Below, piece after piece: positions 16,796 to 26,873 of a stretch of 64,000 nucleotides of DNA; the first letter of the stretch is position 1, and every line of letters starts with the position of its first letter. The position numbers were made by a program, and so were the translations under genes. The DNA lies in the NCBI GenBank assembly GCA_937902315.1, contig CALGUG010000014.1, positions 1 through 64,000 on the forward strand, written 5' to 3'. The notes beneath the pieces were generated by a model. That model searched no databases. It worked only from the letters and a program-made list of their open reading frames with translations, and had not been told where the DNA came from. Origin of the DNA: an uncultured Chloroflexales bacterium (GTDB lineage Bacteria; Chloroflexota; Chloroflexia; Chloroflexales; Chloroflexaceae).

Positions 16796-18034
16796 TCACT
16801 GCTTCGTTGAAATCTGGGCCATCGAGATCGGCTCAACTTGATGCTTGTTGCGTGGCTGACCCAGCGCCGCAGCGCCAACGATCACAACAACGCCGATCAC
16901 GAAGAGAATGATTCCTTGAATGTATCGGTTGTCGGGAACCAACACAACAACGGCGGCTGTTGCGACTACATTGATTAGCGCCATTGGCAAGAGCCACTTC
17001 CAGCCCAAGTTCATCAGATGATCGTAGCGTAGGCGCGGCCAAGAAGCTCGCACCCAGACCGAAATGAACAGGAAGATGAGTACCTTCAGCACGAAGACCA
17101 AGAACGACACAATGCCAACTACTGCTGAGGCACCAGCCACGCCGATCATCGGGCTGAGCGTATCGCCCAAGGCTTCAAGCCCGGGGAAGTTCCATCCGCC
17201 GAAGTAGAGCATCACGGCGATCGCGCTGACGGCGATCAACTTGAGATACTCCGACATAAAGAAGAGCGCGAACTTCATCGAGCCGTATTCGGTATTGTAA
17301 CCGCCGGCCAGCTCTTGCTCGGCTTCGACCAAGTCGAAGGGTGCGCGCACCACTTCGGCGGTCGAGCTGATCATAAAGAGCACAAAGCCTAGGAATTGTG
17401 GGATCACAAACCACCAGCCACGCTGTACATCCACAATCTCGGTGGTGTTGAGCGAGCCAGCCATCATAATCGCGCCCAGCACCGCCAAGCCGAGCGACAG
17501 CTCGTAAGAGACGAGCTGAGCCGCCGAGCGAATGCCGCCGAGCATCGAGTATTTGCTGTTGCTAGCCCAACCTGCCAATGTGATGCCGTAGACACCGATC
17601 GAGGTGACAGCCAGCAGGTAGAGTACGCCAATGTTGATATTATTGGCGACAATGAAGATATTCCAGAAGCTATTGGCGTCGTTCTGTTGAGCAGGGTCGA
17701 AACAGGCTTTGTAGCTGCCCAAAACGTTCCAACAGCCCAAGGGAATAACTGCCCAGATGATCAGAGCAGGAATGATCGAGATCGCAGGTGCGATCAAATA
17801 GACCGGTCGATCAGCCAGTGCCGGGATGATATCTTCCTTGAAAAAGAGCTTGACAGCGTCAGCCAACGGCTGCAAAACACCGTTCGGACCCGCACGATTC
17901 GGGCCGATACGGTTTTGCAGACGAGCTAAGGTACGTCGCTCAAACAGTGTCAAATAAGCAAATGCTGTCGTTGCCGCCAGCGCGATAATCACACACTGAA
18001 CGATCAGAGCGATCAGCCGCATCCAGAAGTCCAT
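16796..18034 (-). CDS. nuoH: NADH-quinone oxidoreductase subunit H
   Basis: 412 residues, eight or more transmembrane helices, forming the quinone-access chamber at the junction of the arms. The conserved cytoplasmic loops are present: ERRTLARLQNRIGPNRAGP and PFDLVEAEQELAGGYNTEY (the Glu-rich loop). Starts 1 nt after nuoG ends, so the two are translationally linked. Confidence 0.97.
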   Translation of the reverse strand: MDFWMRLIALIVQCVIIALAATTAFAYLTLFERRTLARLQNRIGPNRAGPNGVLQPLADAVKLFFKEDIIPALADRPVYLIAPAISIIPALIIWAVIPLGCWNVLGSYKACFDPAQQNDANSFWNIFIVANNINIGVLYLLAVTSIGVYGITLAGWASNSKYSMLGGIRSAAQLVSYELSLGLAVLGAIMMAGSLNTTEIVDVQRGWWFVIPQFLGFVLFMISSTAEVVRAPFDLVEAEQELAGGYNTEYGSMKFALFFMSEYLKLIAVSAIAVMLYFGGWNFPGLEALGDTLSPMIGVAGASAVVGIVSFLVFVLKVLIFLFISVWVRASWPRLRYDHLMNLGWKWLLPMALINVVATAAVVVLVPDNRYIQGIILFVIGVVVIVGAAALGQPRNKHQVEPISMAQISTKQ

Positions 18035-18035
18035 A

Positions 18036-20816
18036 CTACGCCTCCACCTTAGTCACACGTACCGACGTTCGTGGCGCGGTCAGGAGGTTGCCCATAGGTG
18101 CTGCGGCTAGGTTGCTGTAAGCAACCACAGTGCCTGGCTTGAGCGTGGGATCGATGTTGACACTCAGCACGACCGAACTTGTTACCGAAGCGACCTCGAC
18201 CTGATCGCCCTTTTGGAGATTGAGGCGCTTGGCATCCTCGTTGCTCACAAAGAGGGTCGGAGCCATCAGACGCTTCAGTAAGAGCGAGTCGCGCATCAGC
18301 GTGCCGCCGTTGTAGTTAGCGACCGCGCCGACCAGAGTCAAGCCATCGCCGCTCTTCTGCGGACTGACCTTGGGAACCTCAACAGCGATCGTGCTCTTAG
18401 GATCTTCTACCAGCGATGCCAACTGAACGCCCACACCTTCGGTATTCTCGTAGGAGGTACCGTCGTAGTAGACTGGCTCGTTGACTTGGCGACCCCAGTT
18501 GCCGTTGCTGCCGGTTGCCGACAACTTGCTGTAGCTTGCAGCGCTATAACCCGGAACCCGTTCCGCCACCTCTGCAGCGATGTCGCTGACAGTGATGTAG
18601 TTCCAAGCGGCGCTCGGAGATTCAGCGACCGCGACGGCGGTGCTGACCTGAGCGTTCTTGCCACGGCCCTGTTGCTGGGCGCTCTTGCTCACTGCAGGCA
18701 AGGTGATGGTGGTCTGCTCGAGCACTGCCAGCGCGATGTCCTTGATGATGCGCCAGTCTTCGCGGCTCTCGCCCAAGGGCAGGCGCGCTTGGCGGAAGCG
18801 CTGTACACGGCGCTCAGCGTTGGTGAAGGTGCCCTCGCGCTCAATGAAGGCTGCGGCGGGCAGAACCACATCGGCCAGCTTAGCGGTTTCGGTCAAGAAT
18901 AGCTCTTGAACCACCAAAAACTCGAGCGCTTCGATACCAGCTCGGCTGGCGGGGAACTTGCCGACCGGATCAAGGCCCGCGATGTACATACCGCGAATGC
19001 GTCCAAGCTGAGCAGCAGTCCACATCTCGCTCGCGCTGCTGCCAGCGCTCGCCAAGGTGCGGTAGCCGGGGCCAGCATCGGGGCGGATACCCATATCGAT
19101 CGCGCCGCGCGTATTGTTGTGGGGCAAGAGCGGCAACAGACCGTTGTTGGCCCGTCCATAGGCACCGGTCAGAATCACCAAGTTCTCGAGCGCGCTTTCG
19201 AGCGCTGCGCCAACTTGCTGGGCTTCGTGACCGTACATCACGATCAGGTTCTGAGACGAAGCCAGCATGCGGGCGGTCTCGCGCAGGGTTTCCTCTGCGA
19301 TGCCCAGCTTCTCGGCGGCTTGGGCGATATTGATGCTGCCCAAGGACTGGCGCAGGTTGGCGATATTCTTGAAGCGCTGATTGGCGGCTTCGTGAGCCAG
19401 ATTCTCTTGTACCAATACAGCCGAAAGGGCCTGAACCAAGCTCACTTCGTCGCCATAGCTATAGCGCAGGCGGGTGGTTGCGGCATCGTCGAGCTTGGTG
19501 CTGCGACCGTTAGCCACAATCAGGTTGCCGCCACGGCGCTTGATACCGCGCAGGCGTAGCAGATAGACTGGAGCTTCCTCCTCGGGGTCAGCGCCGATCA
19601 CAAACACGCTGCTCTCTTTGCCGAGCGTGATCAGGTTGGTGCCTTGGCCCACACCCAAGCGATAGCCAGAAGTATTGAGCGGCAGATCTGCTGGGCTACC
19701 GACACGCTGGTCGATATTGTTGCTGCCCAAGACCTCGCGCATAAACTTCTGGAAGACGTAGAGATCTTCGTTCGCCAAGTGGTCGCCAGCCAAACCGGCT
19801 AGGGCATCGCTACCCTTAGCGTTCTTGATCTCGACAAACTTCTCGCTGACGGTGCGGATCGCCTCTTCCCACGAGCAGGGCTCGAGCTTATCGCCGCGTC
19901 GGATCAGCGGCGTGGTAAGCCGCTCTGAGCTGCTCGCGAAGCGGTGAGCGAAACGAGTCTTGTCTGCAATCCAGATTTCATTGACATAATCGTTCTCGCG
20001 CGGCATGATGCGCTTGACATCGTTGTGACGCATGTCGACAGTGATGTTTGCGCCTTCACAGCCGTGCGGATCGATGCTCGGGATCGAACGCAGCTCCCAT
20101 ACGCGCGCCTTGAAGCGGAAGTCAGCGCTGGTGAGCGCGCCCACCGGACAGATGTCGGTGGTGTTACCCGAGAATTTGCTATCAAAAACCGGATCGCTCT
20201 GTGAGATGATCTCCCACTTGCGACCGCGGTTGTCGAAACCAAGCACAGGGTCGCCAGCGATCTCATCTTCGAAGCGCACACAGCGCGAACAGAGAATACA
20301 GCGCTCGCGGTCCAGATAGATCAGATCGCCCAGTTGAATGGGCTTCACGTTGTGGACTTTATCTTCGTAATCGAAGCGGCTGGTGGTTGGGCCCCATCCC
20401 ATCGTCAGGTTTTGGAGCGGACACTCACCGCCTTTGTCACACACCGGGCAGTCCAGCGGGTGCGAGGTAAGCAGGAACTCGAGAATACCGCGCTGCGTGC
20501 CTTGCACTTTATCGGTTTTGGTGCGTACTTCCATACCAGGCGAAACAGGAGTGGTACAGCCGGGCTGGAGCTTGTTCATCATCAAGCCCATTTTCGGTGT
20601 TCCATCCTCGTTCAAGATCGGCTGGTTGGTAGCGCGGTCGATCATAGGTGTCCAGACTTCAACCAGACACATACGACACATACCGACCGGGTTCATCTTC
20701 GGGTGATAGCAGAAGACGGGAATATCGATATTCGCAGCGCGGGCCGCATCGACAATATTCGTCCCTGCTGGAACTGTCACCGTCTTGCCATCTATAACAA
20801 GCGTTACATCGGCCAT
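18036..20816 (-). CDS. nuoG: NADH-quinone oxidoreductase subunit G
   Basis: 926 residues. N-terminal [2Fe-2S] domain (CYHPKMNPVGMCRMCLVE), a His/Cys [4Fe-4S] motif (SHPLDCPVCDKGGECPLQ) and a further [4Fe-4S] (CILCSRC...CPVGALT), then a large molybdopterin-oxidoreductase-like region, ending in a molydopterin-dinucleotide-binding-like domain (LNLQKGDQVEVASV). After CPVGALT I see only a lone cysteine (PHGCEG), so the extra N7 cluster of some bacteria is probably absent. It relays electrons in the peripheral arm. Confidence 0.95.
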   Translation of the reverse strand: MADVTLVIDGKTVTVPAGTNIVDAARAANIDIPVFCYHPKMNPVGMCRMCLVEVWTPMIDRATNQPILNEDGTPKMGLMMNKLQPGCTTPVSPGMEVRTKTDKVQGTQRGILEFLLTSHPLDCPVCDKGGECPLQNLTMGWGPTTSRFDYEDKVHNVKPIQLGDLIYLDRERCILCSRCVRFEDEIAGDPVLGFDNRGRKWEIISQSDPVFDSKFSGNTTDICPVGALTSADFRFKARVWELRSIPSIDPHGCEGANITVDMRHNDVKRIMPRENDYVNEIWIADKTRFAHRFASSSERLTTPLIRRGDKLEPCSWEEAIRTVSEKFVEIKNAKGSDALAGLAGDHLANEDLYVFQKFMREVLGSNNIDQRVGSPADLPLNTSGYRLGVGQGTNLITLGKESSVFVIGADPEEEAPVYLLRLRGIKRRGGNLIVANGRSTKLDDAATTRLRYSYGDEVSLVQALSAVLVQENLAHEAANQRFKNIANLRQSLGSINIAQAAEKLGIAEETLRETARMLASSQNLIVMYGHEAQQVGAALESALENLVILTGAYGRANNGLLPLLPHNNTRGAIDMGIRPDAGPGYRTLASAGSSASEMWTAAQLGRIRGMYIAGLDPVGKFPASRAGIEALEFLVVQELFLTETAKLADVVLPAAAFIEREGTFTNAERRVQRFRQARLPLGESREDWRIIKDIALAVLEQTTITLPAVSKSAQQQGRGKNAQVSTAVAVAESPSAAWNYITVSDIAAEVAERVPGYSAASYSKLSATGSNGNWGRQVNEPVYYDGTSYENTEGVGVQLASLVEDPKSTIAVEVPKVSPQKSGDGLTLVGAVANYNGGTLMRDSLLLKRLMAPTLFVSNEDAKRLNLQKGDQVEVASVTSSVVLSVNIDPTLKPGTVVAYSNLAAAPMGNLLTAPRTSVRVTKVEA

Positions 20817-20924
20817 AACAATTGCTCTCTTCTAAAGGGCTCGGTCTCTCGGCGCAGAGCCAATTTCAAAATGACAAGGAAGCACGGCCTATCACGAAAA
20901 CGCCCTTCGCTCATCCTCAAGCCG

Positions 20925-22253
20925 TCAGCGCCCTACTGGTTCAAGCTTAATGGCGTGCTGGCCATTAGCATGCTTGTGGGCGCGAACACGAGTCTCTGCC
21001 TCTTTGATCATCTCGTCGAACTCGTGTGGGAAGATGCGCAGCGCACTGCGGATCGGAGTCACCGCACTTTCTCCCAACAGACAGAAGCAGTTCCCTGCCA
21101 TCTGACCGTAAATGTCGTGCAGTGTCGCGATATCCTCAGGCCGTCCGAGACCCTCTTCGGCCAAGCGATGCAAGACACTGACCAGCCAGTGCGTGCCTTC
21201 GCGGCAGGGTGTACACTTACCGCAGCTCTCGTGCTTGAAGAACTCATCCATCTTATAGGCTAGATGGGGCGCTTTGACCGTATCGTTGAGCACGATCACT
21301 GCACCTGAACCAAGCATAGTGCCCGCCGCTGCCAACGATTCATAGTCGAGCTTGACATCGAGATGTTCGCCCGTCAGCCACGGGGCCGAAGCGCCGCCGG
21401 GGATGATCATCTTGACGGGGCGATCATCGCGCATACCTTGGCCGTAGTCATCACCATAGATCAGTTCACGCAATGTGATCCCAAAGGGAGCTTCGTAGTT
21501 GCCGGGACGATTGACATGGCCCGACAGCGAGAAGACTTTGGTGCCCGGGCTGCGCTCTGTACCGAACTGGCGGTACCAATCCACGCCCTTCGAGATAATG
21601 CGCGGCACATTGGTGAGGGTTTCGACGTTATTAATAATGGTCGGTTTGCTATACAAGCCTGCTACCGCTGGGAAGGGCGGCTTGAGACGCGGCTGGCCGA
21701 TGCGACCTTCGAGCGATTCGAGCAGGGCGGTCTCTTCACCACAGATGTAGGCGCCCGCGCCACGGTGGATGTAGATGTCGAGATCGAAGCCGCTGCCCAG
21801 AATATTCTTGCCCAAGAAGCCACGAGCATAAGCTTGTTTAACGGCATGCTCAAGCGTGCGAGCCGCGGTAGCGAACTCACCGCGAGCATAGATATAGGCT
21901 GTATGACATTCGATGGCATAAGCCGAAATCGCTACGCCTTCGATCAATTGATGGGGGTTGCGATCGATAATCTGGTGATTATTGAAGGTCCCCGGCTCGC
22001 TCTCGTCGCAGTTACAGGTCAGATATCGAGGGTAAAGTCCTTTGGGCAAGAAACCCCACTTTACACCTGTTGGGAAGCCTGCACCACCGCGACCGCGCAA
22101 ACCTGCGGCCTTGACCATGTCGATCACTTCTGCTGGCGTCTTCTGGAGTGCCAGTCGTAGACCTTCGTAGCCACCGTTCGCCAAATAGACATCGAAATTG
22201 GCGATATTTGGCACATCGAGGTCGCGCAGCACTACATGTTCAGTGAGTGCCAT
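20925..22253 (-). CDS. nuoF: NADH-quinone oxidoreductase subunit F (NADH/FMN-binding)
   Basis: 442 residues. GLRGRGGAGFPTGVKW is the NADH/FMN site and ICGEETALLESLEG the second FMN segment. CGKCTPCREG plus the later Cys in NCFCLLG ligate [4Fe-4S] cluster N3. This is the entry point where NADH reduces FMN. ATG 22253 follows AAAGGATGAG. The C-terminal basic tail (HKHANGQHAIKLEPVGR) is variable in the family. With NuoE and NuoG present, this complex should use NADH rather than only ferredoxin. Confidence 0.97.
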   Translation of the reverse strand: MALTEHVVLRDLDVPNIANFDVYLANGGYEGLRLALQKTPAEVIDMVKAAGLRGRGGAGFPTGVKWGFLPKGLYPRYLTCNCDESEPGTFNNHQIIDRNPHQLIEGVAISAYAIECHTAYIYARGEFATAARTLEHAVKQAYARGFLGKNILGSGFDLDIYIHRGAGAYICGEETALLESLEGRIGQPRLKPPFPAVAGLYSKPTIINNVETLTNVPRIISKGVDWYRQFGTERSPGTKVFSLSGHVNRPGNYEAPFGITLRELIYGDDYGQGMRDDRPVKMIIPGGASAPWLTGEHLDVKLDYESLAAAGTMLGSGAVIVLNDTVKAPHLAYKMDEFFKHESCGKCTPCREGTHWLVSVLHRLAEEGLGRPEDIATLHDIYGQMAGNCFCLLGESAVTPIRSALRIFPHEFDEMIKEAETRVRAHKHANGQHAIKLEPVGR

Positions 22254-22322
22254 CTATCTCATCCTTTCAGGTCTCTAACTGTCGCTTAGTGCTTCAGTCG
22301 AGCACCTCTGCTTGGCTTGCGC

Positions 22323-22994
22323 TTACTCAGATTTCTCCGCATCGGATTCGGCTGCTGGAGCCTCGGATTCGGTCTTTGCGGTTTCGCTTGCGACCTGGGC
22401 TTTGATCGCAGCTACTTCCTGGCTGATGCTACCGAGATCGCGCACGATCTGGCGCAGACCTTCGGGAGTCGCATCATAATCCTCGGCTAGGCGCCCTGAG
22501 ATGCTGAGCTTCTGGCCGCTCTCCGCCTGAGCGCGCAGATCGCGCAGCAGTGCATCAAGCTTATCGTCAGAAAGGTTGTAGATATAGTTCAAGTTCGCCT
22601 GCAAAACCGGGGCTTTGTTACAGGCAGCCACACACTTGACACGTTGTAAAGTGAACATGCCATCGGGCGTGGTCTGCTCCTCTTCGATCCCGAGACGCCG
22701 CTTCAAACCGCTGATCACCTCTTCGGCACCTAGGTAGCAGCAAGGTACGTCATCACAGACTTGCAGTACCCAGCGGCCCATGGGGCGGTTGTAAAACAGC
22801 GTATAGAAGCCGACGATCTCGAAAACGTCGGTGTACGGCAGGTCGAGAATGGACGCAACCTCACGAATCGCATCTTTAGTAAGGTGGCCATACTCATCCT
22901 GTGCGATATAGAGCAGTGGCAGAACGGCACTGCGCTTTTGGGGATATTTCGCGAGAATCGTTTCGATCTCTGCGGCGTGTGTCTCTAGTAACAT
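22323..22994 (-). CDS. nuoE: NADH-quinone oxidoreductase subunit E ([2Fe-2S])
   Basis: 223 residues. The thioredoxin-like [2Fe-2S] domain (about 1-165) has the four ligands in CDDVPC and CVAAC. Beyond about residue 165 there is an extra helical, acidic tail rich in Ala, Glu and Ser (APAAESDAEKSE) that standard NuoE proteins of about 160-180 residues lack; its role is unknown. Cluster N1a sits beside FMN of NuoF. Confidence 0.95.
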   Translation of the reverse strand: MLLETHAAEIETILAKYPQKRSAVLPLLYIAQDEYGHLTKDAIREVASILDLPYTDVFEIVGFYTLFYNRPMGRWVLQVCDDVPCCYLGAEEVISGLKRRLGIEEEQTTPDGMFTLQRVKCVAACNKAPVLQANLNYIYNLSDDKLDALLRDLRAQAESGQKLSISGRLAEDYDATPEGLRQIVRDLGSISQEVAAIKAQVASETAKTESEAPAAESDAEKSE

Positions 22995-23067
22995 ACGTTT
23001 ATCTGGAAGATGGGAAGCGCAGGCAAATCAAGTAGCAACTACCGACATGCTTGCCATTCGCCATCGC

Positions 23068-24300
23068 TTAGCGATCAACTTCACCCAGAATCGGATCCAT
23101 ACTAGCGATAATAGCCACCAAGTCGGCCACCAAATGCCCGCGCGACAGGCGCGGCAAAGACTGCAAATTGATGAACGAGGGTGCTCGGAAGTGCACGCGG
23201 TAGGGCTTGGGCCCGCCGTCGCTCACAATGTAGGTTCCTAGCTCGCCCTTAGCTGACTCGACAGCCGCGTAAGCATCGCCGCGCGGCGGTTTGAAGCCCT
23301 CTGTCCACAACTTAAAGTGGTGAATCAGCGACTCCATGCTGCGAGTGATCTCCTCTTTAGGAGGAGGCGCGATCTTACGATCTTTGGTCATATGGGTGCC
23401 CGGCTCGGTCTCTTTCAGTCGCTCGAGCGCTTGGCGTGCGATCTTAATGCTTTGGCGAACCTCAGCCATACGCACACGATAGCGATCGAACACATCGCCA
23501 CGGGTACCGATTGGCACTTCAAAATCGTAGGTCTCGTAGCCGCAATACGGCCGAGTCTTACGCAAGTCCCACGCAACGCCAGCGGCGCGCAGCGCCGGAC
23601 CAGTCAAGCCAAAGGCCATCGCATCTTCGGCATTGGTCGCACCGATACCGACTGTTCGCTCGAGCCAGAGCGGGTTGTTGGTCAGCAAGTCTTCGTACTC
23701 GTCTGCGCGATGGGGCAAGTCGTTGAGCAACTGCTCGACTGCTGGGAAGAATTCGGCAGGAATATCGTAAGCCAAGCCTCCGACCCGGAAGTAGCTTGTC
23801 ATCATACGCGCGCCCGAAACCAGCTCGAAAATATCGAGAATCTGTTCGCGTTCGCGGAACGAGTACAAGAACACGCTCATGGCTGCCAAGTCGAGCGCTT
23901 GCGAGCCGATACACATCAGGTGCGAGGTGATGCGGGTTAATTCGGCCAGTAATACACGAGCGATTTGAGCACGCTGCGGAATCTCACAATCGAGAAGTTT
24001 CTCGACCGCCAGTACGTAACTCAAGTTGTTAGAGAGCGGAGACAAATAGTCCATACGGTCGGTGAGCACCACCGCCTTCTGGTAGGTCTTGCTCTCCATG
24101 GTTTTTTCAATACCAGTGTGCAAAAAACCGATATCTGGCGCTACATCCACCACAGTTTCGCCATCGAGCTCAACTACGAGGCGCAACACACCGTGGGTAC
24201 TGGGGTGGTGTGGCCCCATGTTCAACACCATATTATCGGTTTTGCCCTGAAGCGCCGCCTCGGTAAGGTCGCGCGGCGCAGGAACTGCAAGCAGCGTCAT
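23068..24300 (-). CDS. nuoD: NADH-quinone oxidoreductase subunit D
   Basis: 410 residues, the 49-kDa homologue forming most of the quinone pocket. Motifs include NMGPHHPSTHGVLRL (quinone-head His region), GFLHTGIEKTME, TDRMDYLSP and a C-terminal DPILGEVDR. The sequence is full length and collinear with other bacterial NuoD proteins. It is separate from NuoC rather than fused. Confidence 0.97.
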   Translation of the reverse strand: MTLLAVPAPRDLTEAALQGKTDNMVLNMGPHHPSTHGVLRLVVELDGETVVDVAPDIGFLHTGIEKTMESKTYQKAVVLTDRMDYLSPLSNNLSYVLAVEKLLDCEIPQRAQIARVLLAELTRITSHLMCIGSQALDLAAMSVFLYSFREREQILDIFELVSGARMMTSYFRVGGLAYDIPAEFFPAVEQLLNDLPHRADEYEDLLTNNPLWLERTVGIGATNAEDAMAFGLTGPALRAAGVAWDLRKTRPYCGYETYDFEVPIGTRGDVFDRYRVRMAEVRQSIKIARQALERLKETEPGTHMTKDRKIAPPPKEEITRSMESLIHHFKLWTEGFKPPRGDAYAAVESAKGELGTYIVSDGGPKPYRVHFRAPSFINLQSLPRLSRGHLVADLVAIIASMDPILGEVDR

Positions 24301-24357
24301 AACAACCTCAATGATGCTTGAGAAACCAACGATCGGCTCTTGCCGATCGAATGAGTA

Positions 24358-24876
24358 TCACTCCTTGGCAAACGGCTTGTGAGCATAGATCTGCTCTTGG
24401 TTAAAGGTGAATGCCACCTCTTCATAGCCAAGCGGCACATCTTTGCGTTGCGGGTGGCCTTCCCAATCATCCGGCATAAGAATGCGCACCAACGATGGGT
24501 GACCTTCAAACACAATGCCGAACATATCGTAGGTTTCGCGCTCTTGCCAGTTCGCGCCAGGCCAAAGCTCGGTCAGAGTCGGCACAGTTGGATTATCTTC
24601 AGGCAAACCGACTTTCAGACAGATCCGGTCGTAGGTCTTAAACGATAAGAGGTGGTAAACAACCTCGAAACGAGGATCCCGCCCCAGATAGTCGACGCCA
24701 CACAGATTTTCTAAAAAGTTGAACTGTAATTGCGGATCATCACGGAGAAATCGCGCGACATCAACAATCGCCTCGCTTTTGACCCGAACGCTCAGATCTC
24801 CGCGAAAGACCGTGTGCTCAAGTATCGCCTCGCCAAATTGCTCTCGCAGACGTTCCAGAACTGTTGCATGCTCCAT
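24358..24876 (-). CDS. nuoC: NADH-quinone oxidoreductase subunit C
   Basis: 172 residues, the 30-kDa homologue. The diagnostic motif is ERETYDMFGIVFEGHPSLVRILMPDDW followed by HPQRKDVPLG, broken here only for description. Typical length for the unfused form. ATG 24876. It contacts NuoD and NuoB near the quinone site. Confidence 0.96.
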   Translation of the reverse strand: MEHATVLERLREQFGEAILEHTVFRGDLSVRVKSEAIVDVARFLRDDPQLQFNFLENLCGVDYLGRDPRFEVVYHLLSFKTYDRICLKVGLPEDNPTVPTLTELWPGANWQERETYDMFGIVFEGHPSLVRILMPDDWEGHPQRKDVPLGYEEVAFTFNQEQIYAHKPFAKE

Positions 24877-24968
24877 TGATGCCTCTAGTCTAGTGACACG
24901 CTTGATTTGAAATCGCTTACGCGATGTAGTCGCTATCTACAACCCACCGCTTACTGCTGAAGCTCGAA

Positions 24969-25508
24969 TTAGGTCAATTCGATCGGTACGGCACCAGCAC
25001 GGCCACCCACGCGAATCTGCCCTGGCTCTTTAACGCCCGAAAGCTTCTCGCGTTTGACCTTTTCGTGAAGCTGCATAATGCCATCGATCAACGCTTCAGG
25101 ACGGGGAGGGCAGCCCGCCACATAGACATCGACTGGCACAATCTCATCGACTCCTTGGACGATCGCATAGTTGTTGAACACGCCACCACACGATGCGCAA
25201 TCACCCATCGCCAGAACCCATTTGGGCTCGCTCATCTGATCGTAAAGACGGCGCACAACCGGAGCCATCTTGCGGCTCACACGGCCTGCCACAATCATCA
25301 AGTCGGCTTGGCGCGGAGAAGCGCGGTTGATCTCCATACCAAAACGGCTCAAGTCGTGGTTTGAACCCTGGGCGCCCATCATCTCGATCGCGCAACAAGC
25401 GAGACCAAACAGCAACGGCCACATCGCATTGGTGCGCCCCCAGTTGACCACAGTCTCAAGCGAGGTGGTCACAATACCTAAATCGGCGGCTTTTTGTTCT
25501 ATTCCCAT
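24969..25508 (-). CDS. nuoB: NADH-quinone oxidoreductase subunit B ([4Fe-4S] N2)
   Basis: 179 residues. Cluster N2 ligands are visible in LACCAIEMM (tandem Cys), GDCASCGG and VAGCPPRPE. This is the terminal iron-sulfur cluster before quinone. Its ATG lies within the end of nuoA (10-nt overlap, ATGGGAATAG), a sign of translational coupling. Confidence 0.97.
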   Translation of the reverse strand: MGIEQKAADLGIVTTSLETVVNWGRTNAMWPLLFGLACCAIEMMGAQGSNHDLSRFGMEINRASPRQADLMIVAGRVSRKMAPVVRRLYDQMSEPKWVLAMGDCASCGGVFNNYAIVQGVDEIVPVDVYVAGCPPRPEALIDGIMQLHEKVKREKLSGVKEPGQIRVGGRAGAVPIELT

Positions 25509-25855
25509 CGGAATGCACCCCGCTTCCAGATGTATACATACCCGGCTAAGAGAATGAGCATGAACACACCAATCTCAATTAAGCCAAAGACACCAAGCTG
25601 TCGGAAGACCATCGCGAAGGGGTAGAAAAAGATTACCTCGATATCAAACAGAATAAAGAGCATCGCAACCAAGTAGAACTTTACTGGGACGCGACGGATC
25701 GCCTCACCAATCGGTTCCATACCCGATTCGTAAGGATTCAGTTTACGCGTGGTACTCTTTTTTGGACCCAACACGGACGAGAATGCGATGACGAATACTG
25801 CAATAAATGCAGCGACCAAGAAGAGGATGAGGATTGGAAGATACGAGGTTAACAT
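25499..25855 (-). CDS. nuoA: NADH-quinone oxidoreductase subunit A
   Basis: 118 residues, three transmembrane helices, with the family motif KLNPYESGMEP in the loop after helix 1 and LFDIEVIFFYPFA in helix 2. I prefer ATG 25855 (GAGGAG 7 nt upstream) over a GTG at 25873, which would overlap the ribosome site. First gene of the operon, directly behind a near-consensus promoter. Confidence 0.96.
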   Translation of the reverse strand: MLTSYLPILILFLVAAFIAVFVIAFSSVLGPKKSTTRKLNPYESGMEPIGEAIRRVPVKFYLVAMLFILFDIEVIFFYPFAMVFRQLGVFGLIEIGVFMLILLAGYVYIWKRGAFRWE

Positions 25856-25932
25856 ACGTTGTCTCCTCGGCACGTTGTTATAGCGACCACATTATCGTAT
25901 CAACGTCATAATTCTGAGGAATTATTCTCATA

Positions 25933-25960
25933 ATTATAGCTAGAAACGAGATTGTGTCAA
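25933..25960 (-). promoter_or_regulatory. Promoter of the nuo operon
   Basis: On the minus strand TTGACA (25955-25960), a 16-nt spacer and TATAAT (25933-25938), both perfect consensus hexamers, about 77 nt before the nuoA start. It implies strong, housekeeping-sigma transcription. Confidence 0.85.
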
Positions 25961-26480
25961 CTTGAACAAAGTCCGAATCAATTTGTGTAATTAGGAACAA
26001 TCACTCGCTGAGCCGATTATAAAGCCAAATTCTTGAATGCGCAAATCTGTTCCCCTCGCCTTTCCATCTCAGCCTATAAGTGGCAATTCATCACTCTAGA
26101 AGCGAAAAATAACCAATACTACGCAGTTGGTACTATGATATTTTAATGTCAAATCAGCCGAAATATCGCAAAATAACCCAAGATCTTGCTATTTTCTGGC
26201 CCATTATACGGAACTTTTTGTTTACATAGAGTAAACATCTCATCACACCTTGTATATTTTTCTCTACAAACATTATCCTGCTATAACCGTAGCGAATGTG
26301 TAAATACTAAACATAATGACAATAAACAAAACTCTTTTACGTTATATGAGAAAAATGTTTCAAAAAAACCAAACACTTCGAGACACCTTCCAATCTTTTG
26401 AACTCACAGATACAACCCCGAATCATCTTCCTATCGCCTATTAGCCGACGATCGATCGATAAAAGACCGAGCTCGAACCT
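25961..26480. other. AT-rich gene-free region upstream of nuoA
   Basis: About 500 nt, clearly richer in A/T than the coding DNA. A 71-codon open frame (26186-26401) has no ribosome site and looks random. No repeat or structure recognised. Confidence 0.45.
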
Positions 26481-26645
26481 TCATTTCCAAGGTATAAACC
26501 GGATTCTTCTCAGCCTAAAAGCTAAAGACTCACACTCTTGCCACAGAGAAAAACAAAATACTGAGGAATGAAAATTGTCAAGTACCCTTCAGTCGAAGGC
26601 CAAAAAACCGAATGCGATTTGGCTATCGATAGCCAAATCGCATTC
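26481..26645 (+). repeat. Degenerate family A copy ending in a perfect 36-bp palindrome
   Basis: AAACCGGATTCTTCTC left part, then CTTCAGTCGAAGGCC, then 26610-26645, which is a perfect palindrome without a loop (arms of 18 bp meeting at CTATC|GATAG). The palindrome centre matches two element ends abutting head to head (ATTTGGCTATC and GATAGCCAAAT). Confidence 0.55.
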
Positions 26646-26655
26646 AAAAGCGCTG

Positions 26656-26822
26656 ATACTAAATCCGTTTAAAGACGTGCATTCTCTTCGCTCAGGAAAA
26701 CGAAAAGCCGGGAAAAGGCTTGTGTGAGATTTCGCGCTGCCGCGCGAAATCTCACACACCAAAAAGAGACACGTTCCGCTCTGCCGAAGGCCAAAGAGAA
26801 CCTAATCAAACGGATTTGGTAT
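26656..26822 (+). mobile_element. Family A MITE-like element, intact copy
   Basis: 167 bp from ATACTAAATCCG to CGGATTTGGTAT. Internal perfect inverted repeat with 16-bp arms (26722-26737, 26742-26757) and the conserved CGTTCCGCTCTGCCGAAGGC at about 26772. Highly similar in layout to 9676-9843 and 63145-63310. Non-coding. Confidence 0.72.
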
Positions 26823-26873
26823 GAAACCTTCGTGTCGAAGCTTATGTGCCTTAGGCATGGCGCGTTATGCCAA

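Noticed and set aside
16786..16878. Longer nuoI start
   Set aside because: It lies inside nuoH and shows no homology; the ATG at 16785 has a ribosome site.
10103..21263. Many plus-strand open frames across the nuo operon
   Set aside because: They mirror the strongly codon-biased minus-strand genes and have no family features.
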